The notes beneath the pieces are model-generated. The model was not told where the DNA came from and did no database searches. It was given only the letters and a program-made list of their open reading frames with translations. The translations under genes were made by a program, and so were the position numbers. Source: Agromyces hippuratus (GTDB lineage: Bacteria; Actinomycetota; Actinomycetes; Actinomycetales; Microbacteriaceae). Taken from it: DNA of 64,000 nt. The stretch covers positions 2,170,001 through 2,234,000 of the forward strand of contig NZ_JACCFI010000001.1 in the NCBI RefSeq assembly GCF_013410355.1, given 5' to 3'. Shown here in pieces: positions 1 to 8,549 of this stretch. Every line of letters begins with the position of its first letter. The first letter of the stretch is position 1.

Positions 1-1055
1 TCGGCGCCGTGCTCGACATCACGGGTGTCGGCGCGAACCTCGGCGTTCCCGAGCAGAACACCCTCAACATGCTCGCCGAGCAGCTGAACGCCGACGGCGG
101 CATCGACGGCCGCGAGGTCGAGCTCATCATCAAGGACAACCAGTCCACCGAAGACGGCGCAGCCAAGGCCACCACGCAGCTCATCGAGAACGACGACGTC
201 GACCTCATCATCGGCTCCTCGCGCACCGGCCCCTCGCTCGCGATGCGCCCCCTCGTCGAGGCCGCGCAGGTGCCGACCATCTCGGTCGCCGCGAACGCCG
301 CCATCGTCGACGGCTCCGAGTGGGTCTTCAAGACCGCGCAGAACGACCTCGTGGTGCTCGAGCGCATCCTCGACGACGCCGCGTCGAAGGGCTACACCAA
401 GATCGCGCTCGTGCGCGACGCCACCGGCTTCGGCGAGGGCATCGCCGACATCATCACCGAGCTCGGCGAGCAGCGCGGCATCACCCTCACGGCCACCGAG
501 GCCTTCGAGCCCAGCGCGACCGACTTCACCGCGCAGATGACGAACATCCGCGCGGCCGACGCCGACGCCGTCATCATCTGGGGCATCACCCCGTCGGCCG
601 GCCTCGCGCAGGCCGCCTACGTGCAGCTCGGCGTCAACAAGCCGGTCTACCAGTCGCACGGCGTCGCCAACGACGCGTTCTTCGAGGCCGCGGGCCCCGC
701 AGCCGACGGCGTCATCGCCCCGATGGGCCGCCTGCTCGTCGCCGATGAGCTCAGCGACGACGACCCGCAGAAGCCGGTCATCGACCAGTTCATCGCCGAC
801 TACTCCGAGGAGTTCGGCAGCTCGCCCTCGAGCTTCGCCGGTCACGCGTACGACGCGTGGCTCGTCGGCACGAAGGCGCTGGAGTCGGCAGGCACCGACC
901 CCGAGGCGCTCCGCGACGCGATCGAGTCGACGACCGACCTCGTCGGCATCTCGGGCATCTTCACGATGACCCCCGAGAACCACTCCGGCCTCACCGCGGA
1001 CGCGCTCATCATGGCGCTCGCCGAGGGCGGCCGCTGGACCCTCCTCGAAGAGTAG
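1..1055 (+). CDS. ABC transporter substrate-binding protein, branched-chain amino-acid type (5' partial)
   Basis: This is the 3' part of an extracellular solute-binding protein of the periplasmic-binding type-1 fold (LivK-like family). The frame is open to the left edge, so the signal peptide or lipobox and true start lie outside the window. The visible part begins GAVLDITGVGANLG, the usual opening of mature LivK-like proteins, and continues with the two-lobed pattern (DGREVELIIKDNQS, then a segment around IIGSSRTG). About 350 residues are seen, so little is missing. It precedes LivH, LivM-LivG and LivF genes on the same strand by 10 nt, so it should be the ligand-capturing part of that importer. 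The ligand could be branched-chain amino acids, amides, or an aromatic acid. The latter is conceivable given the paa cluster 11 kb away, but nothing in the sequence decides it. Confidence 0.9.
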   Translation, partial: GAVLDITGVGANLGVPEQNTLNMLAEQLNADGGIDGREVELIIKDNQSTEDGAAKATTQLIENDDVDLIIGSSRTGPSLAMRPLVEAAQVPTISVAANAAIVDGSEWVFKTAQNDLVVLERILDDAASKGYTKIALVRDATGFGEGIADIITELGEQRGITLTATEAFEPSATDFTAQMTNIRAADADAVIIWGITPSAGLAQAAYVQLGVNKPVYQSHGVANDAFFEAAGPAADGVIAPMGRLLVADELSDDDPQKPVIDQFIADYSEEFGSSPSSFAGHAYDAWLVGTKALESAGTDPEALRDAIESTTDLVGISGIFTMTPENHSGLTADALIMALAEGGRWTLLEE

Positions 1056-1065
1056 GCAGCACCCG

Positions 1066-1935
1066 TTGATCGACTTCCTCCAGCTGACGGTGGCAGGGCT
1101 CTCGCAGGGGTCCGTGTACGCCCTGCTCGCCGTCGGCCTCATCGCCACCTACACGGTGCGGCACGTCGTGAACATCGCCCAGGGCGACTACGCGACGCTG
1201 GCCGGCCTCGGCAGCATCTCGCTCGTCACGGCCGGCCTGCCGCTGCCCGTCGCCATCCTCATCGCGCTCATCTCGGTGACACTCGCCTCGGTGCTCATCG
1301 AGCGCCTCGTCATCGCCCGCGTGAAGAACCTCACGACGCTCGTCTCGATCATCCTGACCCTCGGCGTCTCGACGCTGCTGCAGGCGATCATGCTCCTCAT
1401 CTGGGGTGCGGAGGCGAAGCGCCTGCCGGCCTTCCCCGGCAGCGACCTCACCCTCGGCGGCGTCAGCATCCGCTCGCAGGAGCTCTGGATGCTCGGCGCG
1501 CTCGTGGTCGTCGGCGGCGGCGTGCTGCTCTTCTACGAGAAGACCCGCTGGGGCAAGGCGCTGCGCGCCAGCGCCGAGCAGCCGGTCGCGGCGCGCATCG
1601 TCGGCATCTCCCCGGCCGTGGCCTCCGTCATCGCCTTCGCGATCGCCGGCTTCGTGGGCGCGACGGCGGGCGTGGTCAGCTCGCCGATCTACCTCTCGAT
1701 CTGGTCGGGCGGCCTGCTGCTCGGCCTCAAGGGGTTCGTGGCGGCGGTGCTCGGCGGGCTCGTCTCGTTCCGGGCGGCGATCGTCGGCGCGCTGCTGCTC
1801 GGCATCATCGAGTCGTACGTCGCCGGCTACGTGGCATCCGGTTGGAAGGACGCGGTCGCGTTCTTCATCCTCATCATCGTGCTGATCATCCGACCGGCCG
1901 GCCTCGTGCTGCGCCCGAACGCCGTGAGGGTCTGA
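1066..1935 (+). CDS. livH: LivH-type permease of branched-chain amino-acid ABC transporter
   Basis: Integral membrane permease of 289 residues, the normal size for LivH. It opens with the family pattern MIDFLQLTVAGLSQGSVYALLAVGL and has about eight hydrophobic segments, ending with the IIRPAGL motif typical of the family C-terminus. The start is a TTG codon; no ATG gives a better fit to the family N-terminus and no strong ribosome binding site is visible, so translation may depend on coupling to the upstream gene 10 nt away. It is followed after one base by the fused LivM-LivG gene. It should pair with the LivM half to form the translocation channel. Substrate unknown. Confidence 0.92.
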   Translation: MIDFLQLTVAGLSQGSVYALLAVGLIATYTVRHVVNIAQGDYATLAGLGSISLVTAGLPLPVAILIALISVTLASVLIERLVIARVKNLTTLVSIILTLGVSTLLQAIMLLIWGAEAKRLPAFPGSDLTLGGVSIRSQELWMLGALVVVGGGVLLFYEKTRWGKALRASAEQPVAARIVGISPAVASVIAFAIAGFVGATAGVVSSPIYLSIWSGGLLLGLKGFVAAVLGGLVSFRAAIVGALLLGIIESYVAGYVASGWKDAVAFFILIIVLIIRPAGLVLRPNAVRV

Positions 1936-1936
1936 G

Positions 1937-3931
1937 ATGTCCTACCTGAACAAGGCAGCCATGCGGTCGAAGACCGGCTTCTGGCCCAACAACCGCGGCA
2001 CGATCCTCGGCGTCGCGGCGTTCGCGGTGATCATCGCGATCATCCCGTTCACGGCGAGCTCGTCGATGATGAACATCGCGGTCTTCTCGATGATCTTCGC
2101 GCTGCCCGCCATCGGCCTGTCGCTGCTCATGGGCCTCGCCGGCCAGGTGAGCCTCGGCCAGGCGGCGTTCTTCGCGATCGGCGCGTACACGCACGCGATC
2201 CTGCTGCAGAAGTTCGAGGTGCCCGGTCCCGTCGCCGCGGTGGGCGGGGTCGTCGCGGCCATGCTGGCGGCGCTCCTCATCGGCCTGCCGATGCTGCGCC
2301 TGCGCGGCCACTACCTCGCGCTCGCGACGCTCGGCCTCGGCTTCATCGTCATGATCGCCGTGCGCGAGTGGGAGTTCACGGGCCGCACCACGGGCATCTA
2401 CGGCTACGGTCGGCCCGAGGTCTTCGGCATCCCGATCGACAACAACGGACTCTTCTTCTGGTTCGTCGCGCCGTTCGTGCTCACCGGCCTCGTGCTCGCG
2501 CTGAACCTCACCCGTTCGCGGGCGGGCCGGGCGCTCTCGGCGGTCAACGACTCCGAGCTCGCCGCCGAGTCGCTCGGCGTGAACACCTACGCCCTGCGCG
2601 TGAAGGTCTTCACCCTCTCGGCGGGCTTCGCCGGCCTCGGCGGCGTCTTCTACGCCTACCAGGTGCAGATCGTCTCACCGCAGGTCGCCGAGTTCCACGT
2701 CTCGGTCGAGCTGCTGCTCATGGTCGTGCTCGGCGGTCTCGGTTCGGTCTGGGGCGCCGTCGCCGGCGCGTTCATCGTCGAACTCCTCTCCGAGGGACTG
2801 CGCGACCTCATCCCCGCGATCATCCCCGGCGCGACGGGCGAGGTGCAGCTCATCGGCTACGGCCTCGTGCTGATCCTCGTGATCATCCTGCTTCCCGGCG
2901 GTCTCTACCAGGTCGTGAAATCGGCCTGGGCGGCGATCACCAGACGGCGAGCGGATGCCTCGGCGAAACCCTCCCCCGCCACCGCCGCCGATGGCGGCTC
3001 CGGTGACGTGCCGACGCGCGCGTTCGGCGGGCTGCCGGGCGAGTCCCCGGCCGGCGAAGGGCTCGACGAGTCGACGGATGCCGCGGCATCCGATGCCCGC
3101 ATTCCGACCGTCTCGACGCCGGTGGCCGCCGGCGAACCGATCCTCGAGGTGTCGGGGCTCACGAAGCGCTATGGCGGCGTGGTCGCCGTCGACGACGTGA
3201 CCCTCACGGTGCCCGCCGGGCAGATCATGGGCCTCATCGGGCCGAACGGCGCGGGTAAGACGACGTGCTTCAACATGATCACGGGCGCGATCGCGCCGAC
3301 CTCGGGCACGGTGCGCTTCCTCGGCGAGGAGATCCAGGGCCGCAAGCCGCACGTCGGCGCAGAGGCCGGGCTCACCCGCACGTTCCAGAACCTGCAGGTG
3401 TTCTCGTCGACCGACGTCGTCGGCAACGTCTACATGGGTCGATATCGCAAGGGCCGGGCCGGCATCCTGCGCGGCATGTTCGGGCTGCAGGGCCGCGAGC
3501 AGTACGCCCACGAGGAGATCGCGCACGACATCCTCGACTCGATGCGCCTCGGCGACGTCGCGGGCCTCGCCGCCGGCGACCTGCCGTTCGGCCGCCAGCG
3601 CATGATGGAGGTGTGCCGAGCGCTCGCCGCCGAGCCCGCGCTGCTGCTGCTCGACGAGCCGATGGCCGGGCTCTCGGGCAGTGAACGCGAGCTGCTCGCG
3701 CAACTGCTGCGGGCGCTGCGCGACGCCGGGCTCACGATCGTGCTCGTCGAGCACGACGTCGCCCAGGTGATGGCGCTCGCCGACTCGGTCGCGGTGCTCG
3801 ACGATGGCGTGCTCATCGCGCACGGCGACCCCGAGTCCGTGCGCAACGATCCGGCGGTCATCGTCGCCTACCTCGGCACCGATGTCGAAGAGGCCGAGGC
3901 CGAGCTGAAGGAACTGGAGGACCAGTCATGA
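1937..3931 (+). CDS. LivM-LivG fusion: permease plus ATP-binding subunit
   Basis: A 664-residue protein joining two normally separate subunits. Residues about 1-335 form a LivM permease with nine or so membrane segments. Residues about 340-400 are a Pro/Ala/Gly-rich linker (for example AAASDARIPTVSTPVAAGEP). Residues about 403-660 form a LivG ATPase with Walker A GPNGAGKTT near residue 435, the LivG-style signature LPFGRQRMMEV in place of LSGGQ, and Walker B LLLLDEPMAGLS. There is no stop or frame change between the parts, so the fusion is encoded as one chain. It starts 1 nt after livH and overlaps livF by ATGA. With LivF it would form an ATPase pair, one half tethered to the membrane. Confidence 0.93.
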   Translation: MSYLNKAAMRSKTGFWPNNRGTILGVAAFAVIIAIIPFTASSSMMNIAVFSMIFALPAIGLSLLMGLAGQVSLGQAAFFAIGAYTHAILLQKFEVPGPVAAVGGVVAAMLAALLIGLPMLRLRGHYLALATLGLGFIVMIAVREWEFTGRTTGIYGYGRPEVFGIPIDNNGLFFWFVAPFVLTGLVLALNLTRSRAGRALSAVNDSELAAESLGVNTYALRVKVFTLSAGFAGLGGVFYAYQVQIVSPQVAEFHVSVELLLMVVLGGLGSVWGAVAGAFIVELLSEGLRDLIPAIIPGATGEVQLIGYGLVLILVIILLPGGLYQVVKSAWAAITRRRADASAKPSPATAADGGSGDVPTRAFGGLPGESPAGEGLDESTDAAASDARIPTVSTPVAAGEPILEVSGLTKRYGGVVAVDDVTLTVPAGQIMGLIGPNGAGKTTCFNMITGAIAPTSGTVRFLGEEIQGRKPHVGAEAGLTRTFQNLQVFSSTDVVGNVYMGRYRKGRAGILRGMFGLQGREQYAHEEIAHDILDSMRLGDVAGLAAGDLPFGRQRMMEVCRALAAEPALLLLDEPMAGLSGSERELLAQLLRALRDAGLTIVLVEHDVAQVMALADSVAVLDDGVLIAHGDPESVRNDPAVIVAYLGTDVEEAEAELKELEDQS

Positions 3932-4632
3932 CCCTCGCCGTCGAAGGCCTCGACGCGGGCTACGGCAAGCTCGCGATCCTGCACGAGGTGAGCCTCTCGG
4001 TCGCACCCGGTGAGATCGTGACCGTCGTCGGCTCGAACGGCGCAGGCAAGACGACGCTGCTTCGAGCGCTCAACGGCCTGATCCGTCCGACCGCCGGCAC
4101 CGTCACGATCGACGGCGTCGACATCACGGGCAAGCCGACCGAGAAGATGGCGTCGCTCGGGCTCACCCACGTGCCCGAGAACCGCCTGTGCTTCCCGACG
4201 CTGTCGGTGCGCGACAACCTCATGCTCGGTGCCTGGAGCCGCGGCGGCAAGGGCGACCTCGCTGCGGTGCTCGAGCTCTTCCCGCGGCTGCAGCCGCGGC
4301 TCGGGCAGGCGGCGGGCACGCTCTCGGGCGGCGAGCAGCAGATGGTCGCGATCGGCCGGGGCCTCATGGCCGCGCCGAAGGCGATCATGCTCGACGAACC
4401 GTCGATCGGGCTCGCGCCGAAGGTCGTCGCCGAGATCATGAAGGTGCTCACCGAGCTGCGCGGGCGCGGCATGGCGGTGCTGCTCGTCGAGCAGAACGTG
4501 CGCGCCTCGTTCGGCATCGCCGACCGCGCGGTCGTCATGCAGCGCGGCCGGGTCGTGCTCGAGGGCACGCCCGCCGAGCTCGTCGAGTTGCCCGAGGTGC
4601 GCAATGCCTACCTGGGCGGTGCTGCGGCCTAG
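3928..4632 (+). CDS. livF: LivF-type ATP-binding protein of branched-chain amino-acid ABC transporter
   Basis: Cytoplasmic ATPase of 234 residues, typical of LivF. Walker A is GSNGAGKTT, the signature is LSGGEQQ, Walker B is AIMLDEPSIGLAP, and the H-loop position carries the LivF-type LVEQNVRA (Gln instead of His), which is normal for this subfamily. The start ATG overlaps the stop of the fusion gene (ATGA), so the two are translationally coupled. It is the last gene of the operon; a strong hairpin follows within 25 nt. Confidence 0.94.
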   Translation: MTLAVEGLDAGYGKLAILHEVSLSVAPGEIVTVVGSNGAGKTTLLRALNGLIRPTAGTVTIDGVDITGKPTEKMASLGLTHVPENRLCFPTLSVRDNLMLGAWSRGGKGDLAAVLELFPRLQPRLGQAAGTLSGGEQQMVAIGRGLMAAPKAIMLDEPSIGLAPKVVAEIMKVLTELRGRGMAVLLVEQNVRASFGIADRAVVMQRGRVVLEGTPAELVELPEVRNAYLGGAAA

Positions 4633-4656
4633 CGGTTCACCGAGCCGACTCCTTCA

Positions 4657-4697
4657 AGAACGGCGGATGCCTCGCACTCGCGGGCATCCGCCGTTCT
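4657..4697. terminator. Bidirectional hairpin terminator between livF and the ankyrin gene
   Basis: A perfect 15-bp inverted repeat (AGAACGGCGGATGCC, 11-nt loop, GGCATCCGCCGTTCT) lies between two convergent genes, 24 nt after the livF stop and 6 nt after the end of the minus-strand ankyrin gene. No T-run follows on either strand, which is common for actinobacterial terminators. The arms contain the GGATGCC/GGCATCC word that recurs across this window. Confidence 0.8.
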
Positions 4698-4703
4698 GCA
4701 TGT

Positions 4704-5456
4704 TCAGCCGAGCAGCGCGACGAGCTCGTCGTAACCCTTCGCTCGGGCGTGCTGAAGCGGGGTGACCCCGTCGCGGTCGGCGATCGAGCGATCGGCCCCG
4801 CCCTCGAGCAGCACGCGCACCGTCTCCTGGTGACGCGGGCCGCCGTCGCCGAGGATGACGGCCTCGAGCAGCGACGTCCAGCCGAGGTTGTTCACGTGGT
4901 TCACGTCGATGTCGGTCTGCAGCACGCGCTGCAGGTACTCGACGTGGGCGCGCTCGCCCGCCGGGATGACCGAGATGCCGCCGTAGCGGTTGACGATCGT
5001 GAAGTCGGGGTTCGCGGGCAGCAGCACCTCGGCCATCGCGACGCTTCCGGTGACGCCCGTCACGAGCCACGGGGTGTCGTGCCGGTCGTCGAGGGCGTCG
5101 GGGTCGGCACCCGCCACGACGAGCGACTTCGCGGCCTCGACGTGATCGCCGGTGACGGCGAGCAGCAGGGCGGTGCGCTGTCGCTCGTCGCGAGCTTCGA
5201 GGTCGGCACCCGCGCGGATCGCGAGGTCGACGGTCGCCGTGTCGCCCACGGATGCCGCGGCGAGCAGGGTGCCGTCGGGATCGGGCAGCTGGGGTGCAGG
5301 GGTCTCGGTCATCTGGACATCCTCTCGTGATGGCGGGGTCGGGGGTGGGTCGGTCGCTCGCGACGGCGCGTCGCTCTGCGCGCTGCACCCTGCGAGCAGC
5401 AGCGCCGCCGCGAGGATCGCGATGGCGCTGCCGCGAACGCGACGGGTCAGGCCCAC
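4704..5456 (-). CDS. Ankyrin-repeat lipoprotein
   Basis: A 250-residue protein with a lipoprotein signal (AIAILAAALLLAGCSAQS, lipobox Cys near residue 24) followed by a Pro-rich stretch and about four to five ankyrin repeats (recognisable as DGTLLAAASVGDTATVDLAI, RTALLLAVTGDHVEAAKSL, LGWTSLLEAVILG, DGVTPLQHARAKGYDELV). It should sit on the outer face of the membrane as a protein-binding scaffold. The GTG start at 5456 overlaps the stop of the upstream gene by 10 nt, indicating an operon; a GTG six codons later is the alternative. Bacterial ankyrin lipoproteins of this type are widespread in Actinobacteria but their partners are mostly unknown. The upstream secreted SMP-30-like protein is the obvious candidate partner. 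Confidence 0.85.
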   Translation of the reverse strand: MGLTRRVRGSAIAILAAALLLAGCSAQSDAPSRATDPPPTPPSREDVQMTETPAPQLPDPDGTLLAAASVGDTATVDLAIRAGADLEARDERQRTALLLAVTGDHVEAAKSLVVAGADPDALDDRHDTPWLVTGVTGSVAMAEVLLPANPDFTIVNRYGGISVIPAGERAHVEYLQRVLQTDIDVNHVNNLGWTSLLEAVILGDGGPRHQETVRVLLEGGADRSIADRDGVTPLQHARAKGYDELVALLG

Positions 5457-6445
5457 GGCGACCCGACGACGTCGTACGGGCCGGAGGGCGCGGGCTGCTC
5501 GTCGAACTTGCTGTCGACTGCGAGCAGCCGGCCGTGCAGCACCTTCGCGGTCGTGTAGACGCGGTCGGGGTCGCTCGCCCGCTGCGCGACCCGGTGCACG
5601 GTGTCGCCATCGGCCGAGATCCGCATCGTCGCCACCATCTTCGAGAAGTTGCGGATGACGGTGAGCTCGTTGCCCTGTCGCACGAGGCCATCGGCGTTCA
5701 CGAGGTCGGCGCCCTGCGTGTCGATCGCGGAGACCGCTCCATCGACCGTGGCGAAGCGCCACAAAGCCCCCGTGTTGCCCTGCGCGACGACGAACGCGCT
5801 GCCGTCGGCCGAGAGCGCGATGCCGCCGAGGTTGAAGCCCGCGACGCGATCGATCGTGCCCGAGGCATCCGCCCACAGCTCGGCCGCCCAGCCGTCGCCC
5901 GCGGGGGCGACGCGGAAGATCTGCGGGTCGTTGGAGTTGGTGAAGTACGCGGCGCCGTCGGCGCCGATCGCGACGTCGTTGAGGAACGCGTCAGCGGTGC
6001 CGGGCACGCGCAGCGCGGCGAGCAGCTCACCGTCGTGCGAGTACACCCACAGGTCGGGGCGGTCGGGATTGCCGATGCCGTTCGGGCCGCCGGCGATGTA
6101 GACGTTGCCGGCGCGGTCGACGGTGATGCCGCGGGCGGTGTACCTGCCGTCGGTGCCGTCGCCCGCGAGCCACTGCTCCGCATCGGCGTCGCGAGCAGTG
6201 CCGCGGTGGATCTCGCCTCCCGTGACCTCGCTCACGTAGAAGAGGCCCCGCCGCTGGTCGACGCCGATGCCCTCGAATCGGGAACCCGCCGCGTCGCCCG
6301 GGAGGACGTACCGGTCGGGTCGCCCCTGGCCCTGGTCGGTGCGCTCGGAGGCGGACGCCTCGCCGGCTCCGGTCGTGATCGTCGCGGTCGTGATTCCGGC
6401 CGTGAGGCTCGCCGCGGCGAGCGCGGTTGCGATGATGCGCTTCAT
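5447..6445 (-). CDS. Secreted SMP-30/gluconolactonase-like beta-propeller protein
   Basis: A 332-residue protein with a Sec signal peptide (MKRIIATALAAASLTAGITT) and repeated beta-propeller blades with the family rhythm (FEGIGVDQRRGLFYVSEV, ARGITVDRAGNVYIAGG, LNDVAIGADGAAYFTNS, LGGIALSADGSAFVVAQ, NADGLVRQGNELTVI). This resembles the SMP-30/gluconolactonase/LRE family, whose members include lactonases but also many proteins of unknown function. I chose the ATG at 6445 because GGGGAG lies just upstream; an in-frame ATG four codons earlier has no such site. Its stop overlaps the start of the ankyrin lipoprotein. A catalytic lactonase role is not established by what I can see. Confidence 0.82.
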   Translation of the reverse strand: MKRIIATALAAASLTAGITTATITTGAGEASASERTDQGQGRPDRYVLPGDAAGSRFEGIGVDQRRGLFYVSEVTGGEIHRGTARDADAEQWLAGDGTDGRYTARGITVDRAGNVYIAGGPNGIGNPDRPDLWVYSHDGELLAALRVPGTADAFLNDVAIGADGAAYFTNSNDPQIFRVAPAGDGWAAELWADASGTIDRVAGFNLGGIALSADGSAFVVAQGNTGALWRFATVDGAVSAIDTQGADLVNADGLVRQGNELTVIRNFSKMVATMRISADGDTVHRVAQRASDPDRVYTTAKVLHGRLLAVDSKFDEQPAPSGPYDVVGSPWA

Positions 6446-6578
6446 GGATCTCCCCATCTCTGACGTGCCGGGTTTCGGCGCGCACTCAAGAGTCCGTCTC
6501 GACCACGGGTGCCGGCGTCGGGCGACCGGCTGCCGTCGGATAGCCGATCGGATGATGCCGGACGCATCGTGGCCTGCC

Positions 6579-6584
6579 TAGGCT
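6579..6584 (+). promoter_or_regulatory. Probable -10 element TAGGCT for a leaderless mRNA
   Basis: TAGGCT lies 7 nt upstream of the histidine kinase ATG at 6592 and there is no ribosome binding site between them. In Actinobacteria a TANNNT box at this distance usually places the transcription start at the A or G of the start codon. No clear -35 box is visible. Confidence 0.6.
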
Positions 6585-6591
6585 GGCGAAC

Positions 6592-7818
6592 ATGTCCGCT
6601 ACCGACCAGACCGGTGTCCGCGGCATCCTCGCGCCTGTCGCCCGACTCGACCGCTGGCTCCAGTTCGTGTTCGTCGTGCTCGTCGTCACGTCGGCGGTGC
6701 GCTACCTCGAGCGCCATGGCTTCGGTGCCGACGGCGTGCTCGTGCTCGCCGGTGCCGCGCTGCTGACGGTCGCGTACTCGCTACGGCCGCTTCTGCCCAC
6801 GCGCTCGTGGTGGCCGACGGCATGGGTCGTCACGGTCACCGTGCTCTGGGCGCTGCTGACGCTCGCGGCGCCTTCGTTCGCCTGGTGCGCCGTGCCGCTC
6901 GGGTTCGCCGTGCTGCAGGTACTGCCGTTCCGTGGGGCGGTGACCGTCGTCGTGCTCATGACGGCGGTCGTCACCGCCGCCGAACTGCGCATCGCCGACG
7001 GAGTGGACCCCACCGTGATCGCCGGTCCGATCGGAATCGCGGTGGTGACCGTGCTCGTCTACCGGGCGCTGCAACGCGAGTCGGCGGCACGGCAGGCACT
7101 GCTCGACGAGTTGACCGACGCGCAGCACGAGCTGCTGCAGGCGCAGCACCGAGCCGGTGCGCTCGCGGAACGCCAGCGGCTCTCGCGCGAGATCCACGAC
7201 TCGGTCGGGCAGCGACTCGCGAGCATCACGCTACTGCTGGCGGCGACCGAGCAGGACTGGGAGCGTCGGCCCGACCTCGCACGCGATCACGTCGCGGTGG
7301 CCGCCGCGACCGCTCGCGATGGCCTCGCCGAGGTGCGCCGGGTCGTGCACGGGCTCCCGCCCGTCGACCTCGCCGACGATGCTTCGGGCGAGGCGTTGCC
7401 GTCGGCGTTGCAGCGACTCGTCGACGAGTCCGTCGGGCCGGGCGCCGGCCCCGAGGTGAGCCTGCATGTGCACGGCGACCCCGTCCCCCTCGCTGCGGAT
7501 GTCGCGGGCGGGCTGCTGCGCTCCGCCCGCGGTGCACTCGCGAACGCCATCGAGCATTCCGGGGCCCGCCGGGTGGCGGTGACCCTCACCTTCCTCGCCG
7601 ATGAGGTGCGACTCGACGTTCGCGATGACGGCACCGGGTTCGACGCCGACGCGGTTGCTGACGCGTCGGTCCCTCCACATCGAGGTCGGACCGGGCGTGG
7701 CCGCGGGCTGCAGGGCATCCTCGACCGTGCGGCAGGGCTCGGCGGGCGCGCCTCCATCGAGAGCTCCCCCCGCGACGGCACCACCATCTCGATCGAGCTG
7801 CCCTTGGAGGGCGAATGA
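6592..7818 (+). CDS. Sensor histidine kinase, NarL/DesK-like (HisKA_3)
   Basis: A 408-residue membrane kinase. Residues about 20-160 hold five to six hydrophobic segments. A dimerisation helix follows with the phospho-acceptor box ERQRLSREIHDSVGQRL, typical of the HisKA_3 family, and a C-terminal HATPase domain with DVRDDGTGFD and a G-rich segment (RGRGLQGILDRAAGLGG). It should sense an unknown membrane or envelope signal and phosphorylate the response regulator whose ATG overlaps its stop. It is the first gene of a two-gene unit that lies 108 nt ahead of the Mrp antiporter operon on the same strand, so a link to ion or pH stress is possible but unproven. Confidence 0.92.
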   Translation: MSATDQTGVRGILAPVARLDRWLQFVFVVLVVTSAVRYLERHGFGADGVLVLAGAALLTVAYSLRPLLPTRSWWPTAWVVTVTVLWALLTLAAPSFAWCAVPLGFAVLQVLPFRGAVTVVVLMTAVVTAAELRIADGVDPTVIAGPIGIAVVTVLVYRALQRESAARQALLDELTDAQHELLQAQHRAGALAERQRLSREIHDSVGQRLASITLLLAATEQDWERRPDLARDHVAVAAATARDGLAEVRRVVHGLPPVDLADDASGEALPSALQRLVDESVGPGAGPEVSLHVHGDPVPLAADVAGGLLRSARGALANAIEHSGARRVAVTLTFLADEVRLDVRDDGTGFDADAVADASVPPHRGRTGRGRGLQGILDRAAGLGGRASIESSPRDGTTISIELPLEGE

Positions 7819-8441
7819 GTGTGCGTGTCGTGCTCGTCGACGACCATCCCGTCGTTCGCGCCGGACTCTCGGCCCTCATCTCCGGCACCGACGACCTCGA
7901 GGTCGTCGGTGAAGCGCGCGACCTCGCGACGGCACGCTCCGTGGTCGCGGCGACCCGGCCCGACGTCGTGCTGATGGATCTCGACCTCGGCGACGGCCCG
8001 GGCGGCGCCGCCGTCACCACCGAGCTGCGCGCGCTCGACGACCCGCCCCGCGTGCTCGTGCTGACGACGTACGCCACCGAGGCCGACATCCTGCGCGCCC
8101 TCGATGCCGGGGCGAGCGGCTACCTGCTGAAGGATGCCCCCGCGCCCGAACTGTTCGCCGGGATCCGGGCGACCGCCCGGGGCGAGACGGTGCTCGCGTC
8201 GTCGGTCGCGGCCACGCTCGTGCGCCGCGCGGCCTCGCCCGGCCCCGTCGTCACCGAACGCGAGGTCGCCGTGCTCGAGCTGCTCGCACAGGGCCTCGGC
8301 AATCGCGAGATGGCGAAGGAGCTGTTCGTCTCGGAGGCGACCGTGAAGTCGCACCTCTCGCACATCTACACGAAGCTCGGCGTCGACACCCGTGCAGGTG
8401 CGGTCGCCGCCGCGATCGAGCGGCGCATCATCCGGCGCTGA
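7815..8441 (+). CDS. NarL/LuxR-family response regulator
   Basis: A 208-residue regulator: an N-terminal receiver (acidic pocket VDDHP, probable phospho-acceptor Asp in VVLMDLDLG, conserved Lys in YLLKDAP) and a C-terminal LuxR-type helix-turn-helix (TEREVAVLELLAQGLGN and SEATVKSHLSHIYTKLGV). The start overlaps the kinase stop as ATGA, so the pair is co-translated. Its targets are not shown by the sequence; the Mrp operon just downstream is a reasonable guess. Confidence 0.94.
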   Translation: MSVRVVLVDDHPVVRAGLSALISGTDDLEVVGEARDLATARSVVAATRPDVVLMDLDLGDGPGGAAVTTELRALDDPPRVLVLTTYATEADILRALDAGASGYLLKDAPAPELFAGIRATARGETVLASSVAATLVRRAASPGPVVTEREVAVLELLAQGLGNREMAKELFVSEATVKSHLSHIYTKLGVDTRAGAVAAAIERRIIRR

Positions 8442-8549
8442 CCGGCGCGAGCAAGGCTCCCTCGATTCCGCTCTCGGCATACAACACGCCTCGGGCTCGG
8501 AACAGCCTGCCGATAAACTGGGCGAACGGTGCGAGCGCGAGGAGGGTGA

